A stretch of DNA of 64,000 nt, from assembly GCF_023617245.1 (NCBI RefSeq), contig NZ_CP067396.1, positions 1,736,001 to 1,800,000 on the forward strand. Reading direction: 5' to 3'. This document shows positions 33,707 to 64,000 of the stretch, piece by piece. The stretch comes from Lysobacter enzymogenes. Its GTDB lineage: Bacteria > Pseudomonadota > Gammaproteobacteria > Xanthomonadales > Xanthomonadaceae. The notes beneath the pieces were generated by a model. That model saw only the letters and a list, made by a program, of their open reading frames with translations, made no database searches and was not told the origin of the DNA. Position numbers and translations under genes: made by a program. Each line of letters opens with the position of its first letter. Position 1 is the first letter of the stretch.

Positions 33707-33726
<20 letters not shown>
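11515..33726 (-). CDS. WAPS2: NRPS 2, modules 8-12 and thioesterase, WAP-8294A type
   Basis: A 7403-residue synthetase with domain order C-A-T, C-A-T-E, C-A-T-E, C-A-T-E, C-A(nMT)-T-TE. The first C domain (LPLTPLQHGF, HHILLDGWS) is of the DCL kind and fits the epimerase that ends NRPS 1. Pocket readings are DVWHVGSI, DGTKLGEV, DAGLVGEV, DTEDMGLV and DAYWWGGT. By family knowledge these suggest Ser/Glu-like, Asn, large hydrophobic (Trp), basic (Orn) and Val. An N-methyltransferase (LEIGVGSGLI) is embedded in the last A domain. The C-terminal thioesterase has GYSYGG with Ser near residue 7222 and should release a macrolactone. The ATG at 33726 lies inside the end of NRPS 1 (20-base overlap), so translation is probably coupled. 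Assignment to WAP-8294A rests on colinearity. Confidence 0.95.
16668..21269 (-). other. NRPS module 11: C(DCL) - A(basic, Orn-like) - T - E
   Basis: About residues 4153-5686. The pocket D-T-E-D-M-G-L-V differs from module 7 at one position only, so the same basic substrate is expected. Epimerisation gives D-Orn. Confidence 0.78.
21270..25894 (-). other. NRPS module 10: C(DCL) - A(large hydrophobic, Trp-like) - T - E
   Basis: About residues 2611-4152. The pocket D-A-G-L-V-G-E-V has a Gly at the third position that would leave room for a bulky side chain. Trp fits the known product at this place, but I do not know this exact code. The E domain makes it a D-residue. Confidence 0.7.
25895..30589 (-). 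other. NRPS module 9: C - A(Asn-like) - T - E
   Basis: About residues 1046-2610. The pocket D-G-T-K-L-G-E-V is identical to module 2. The GGDSI carrier and E domain (HHLAIDGISWRIL) give a D-residue. Two Asn-type positions with only one hydroxylated product residue raises the question of hydroxylase selectivity. Confidence 0.8.
30590..33726 (-). other. NRPS module 8: C(DCL) - A(Ser/Glu-like) - T
   Basis: About residues 1-1045 of NRPS 2. The pocket D-V-W-H-V-G-S-I starts like a serine code but differs at three later positions from modules 1 and 3. In WAP-8294A2 the remaining unassigned residue is Glu, so Glu is inferred by elimination rather than read from the pocket. Confidence 0.6.
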
Positions 33727-61561
<27,835 letters not shown>

Positions 61562-61687
61562 GATTGCACCGATTGCAGCGCGGCATGACGGGGATGCGCC
61601 GGCAAGCCCGCCCAGCCTCGAACGAAGTCGTGCGCCGGCCGCTCGGCCAGGACGGGGCCGGCGAACGTTCGCACCGCGGATCAGCGG

Positions 61688-62659
61688 CTAGTCCGGCAGG
61701 TGGCCGGAATAGGGGTTGCTGAGGGTGACGGCGATTTTTCGCGGGCCGCTGAACGTGCGCCGCCCGTGCGCGAACTGCATGTTGTCCAGCAGCAGCACGT
61801 CGCCGCGTTGCCACGCGACGTCGTAGGCCTTCCGGTTCAGGCCGTCGCGCACGGCCTGGAGGACGTCGGCGGGAATGTCGCTGCCGTCGCCGAAGAACGA
61901 CTGCCGCGGCAGTTGATCGGCGCCGAACATGTCGATCATCGATTGCGCCGTGTCCTCGCCCAGGGACGAGACATGGAACAGGTGCGCCTGGTTGAAGAAC
62001 AGCTTTTCGCCGGTGACCGGATGGGTGGCCACGCCCTGGCAGACTTGGCCGGTGCGCAGGGTTTCCTCGTCGAGCCACTCGTGCTCGATGCCGGCGCTGT
62101 CGCAGAACCGCGCCACCTCGGCCTTGTCGTCGGTTTGGAACACCGTTTCCCACGGCAGGTCGACATAGGGACGGTAGTGGCGCACGTACTTGACTTGGCG
62201 ATGTTCGAACTCGTCCATCAGCCCGGCGCCGATCGCCTGGGTGGCCTCGCGCATGGACGCGATCGGGGTGGCGCCGCCGACGTCGGCCGGGGTCAGGCAG
62301 CAGAACGCCACCAGCATCGGCCAGTCGCGCTGGTAGGCGTTTTCGCAATGCAGGGGGATTTCCTGCGATTGCGGGAATTCGGTCGCGGTGAACACGCCGC
62401 CGCCCAGCGACGTGCGCGGGGTCGAGCGATAGGTGTAGTTGAGCCGCGCGTTGCCGATCTGGTCGGCGACCGCGCCGAACTTCTCCACGCTGTCGACCGC
62501 GAATCCGCGGAACAGCAGGGCGCCGTGTTCGAGCAAGTCGTCTTTGATCTCGCTCGCGCGCTCGGCCAGCAGCGCGGCGAGATCGCAATGGGCATGGGCG
62601 GGCGTGACCAGCACAGGAGCGGGCACGTCGCCGTCCAGCCGCTTTCTATTCATGTCCAT
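61688..62659 (-). CDS. SyrP-like Fe(II)/2-oxoglutarate dioxygenase (Asp/Asn beta-hydroxylase)
   Basis: A 323-residue protein of the TauD/SyrP group. The facial triad is visible as HCE (in PLHCENAYQRDWP) and the distal His in LLLDNMQFAHGRRTF, followed by the Arg (GPRKI) that binds 2-oxoglutarate. SyrP-type enzymes hydroxylate the beta-carbon of Asp while it is bound to an NRPS carrier; here the expected product is beta-hydroxy-Asn of the lipopeptide. I chose ATG 62659 because GGTAGG lies just upstream; the frame also allows GTG 62704 and ATG 62653. It is transcribed with the NRPS genes: 126 bases before NRPS 1 and about 195 bases after the ABC exporter. Confidence 0.88.
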   Translation of the reverse strand: MDMNRKRLDGDVPAPVLVTPAHAHCDLAALLAERASEIKDDLLEHGALLFRGFAVDSVEKFGAVADQIGNARLNYTYRSTPRTSLGGGVFTATEFPQSQEIPLHCENAYQRDWPMLVAFCCLTPADVGGATPIASMREATQAIGAGLMDEFEHRQVKYVRHYRPYVDLPWETVFQTDDKAEVARFCDSAGIEHEWLDEETLRTGQVCQGVATHPVTGEKLFFNQAHLFHVSSLGEDTAQSMIDMFGADQLPRQSFFGDGSDIPADVLQAVRDGLNRKAYDVAWQRGDVLLLDNMQFAHGRRTFSGPRKIAVTLSNPYSGHLPD

Positions 62660-62854
62660 ATGCCTACCGGAAGTAAGTGAAGATTTCGAGGAAAAAGCGG
62701 CCACTCGACGCGGCCCTCGCGGGAGGGGCGTCTGGCTCTGGTCTGTATGCGGACCGCGTTTCAGCTGCGGCGCGCGAGGCGTCGCGACGGCGCGCGGTCC
62801 TGTGGGGGCGGGCGAAAAGGCGCGTGGATCATCGAAGGAATCGGAGCCCGGGGC

Positions 62855-64000
<1,146 letters not shown>

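Overview
The window is very GC-rich, with the codon bias and gene content of Lysobacter (Xanthomonadaceae). It is dominated by one minus-strand operon for a lipopeptide antibiotic. The operon encodes two giant non-ribosomal peptide synthetases (9284 and 7403 residues), a SyrP-like dioxygenase, an MbtH-like protein and an ABC exporter. I read the adenylation pockets by eye and get a 12-residue colinear peptide: Ser, D-Asn type, Ser, Gly, N-Me-D-Phe, Leu type, D-Orn type, Ser/Glu-like, D-Asn type, D-aromatic (Trp), D-Orn type, N-Me-Val. Order, methylation and D-residues match WAP-8294A (lotilibcin), the anti-MRSA, menaquinone-binding cyclic lipodepsipeptide of Lysobacter enzymogenes. The central system is therefore probably a known one, and the two synthetases should correspond to WAPS1 and WAPS2.

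Layout. 1-1836: the 3' end of a secreted BNR-type carbohydrate-active protein. 1933-2593: remnants of two divergent genes (XRE-cupin regulator and DapA-family enzyme) joined at a deletion scar. 2676-5309: a class II UvrA paralog. 5310-8116: a lower-GC accessory island of small genes with one degenerate integron attC-like site. It holds three paralogous genes of about 88 codons, a possible SMI1/KNR4-type immunity protein and an unidentified 109-residue protein. 8117-8398: a small secreted protein with a strong terminator. 8637-10850 (minus): a TonB-dependent outer-membrane receptor. 11122-11149: the terminator of the antibiotic operon. 11197-64000 (minus): the operon, transcribed from the ABC exporter (start outside the window) through the dioxygenase, NRPS 1 (modules 1-7), NRPS 2 (modules 8-12 plus thioesterase) and MbtH.

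How it works together. A starter condensation domain acylates Ser1 with a beta-hydroxy fatty acid; no acyl-CoA ligase is present, so activation must come from elsewhere. The chain grows over seven modules, passes to the second synthetase through a D-type condensation domain, and is cyclised by the C-terminal thioesterase. The dioxygenase should supply beta-hydroxy-Asn, MbtH assists the adenylation domains, and the ABC protein probably exports the product. The most novel material is the small-gene island at 5.5-7.7 kb.
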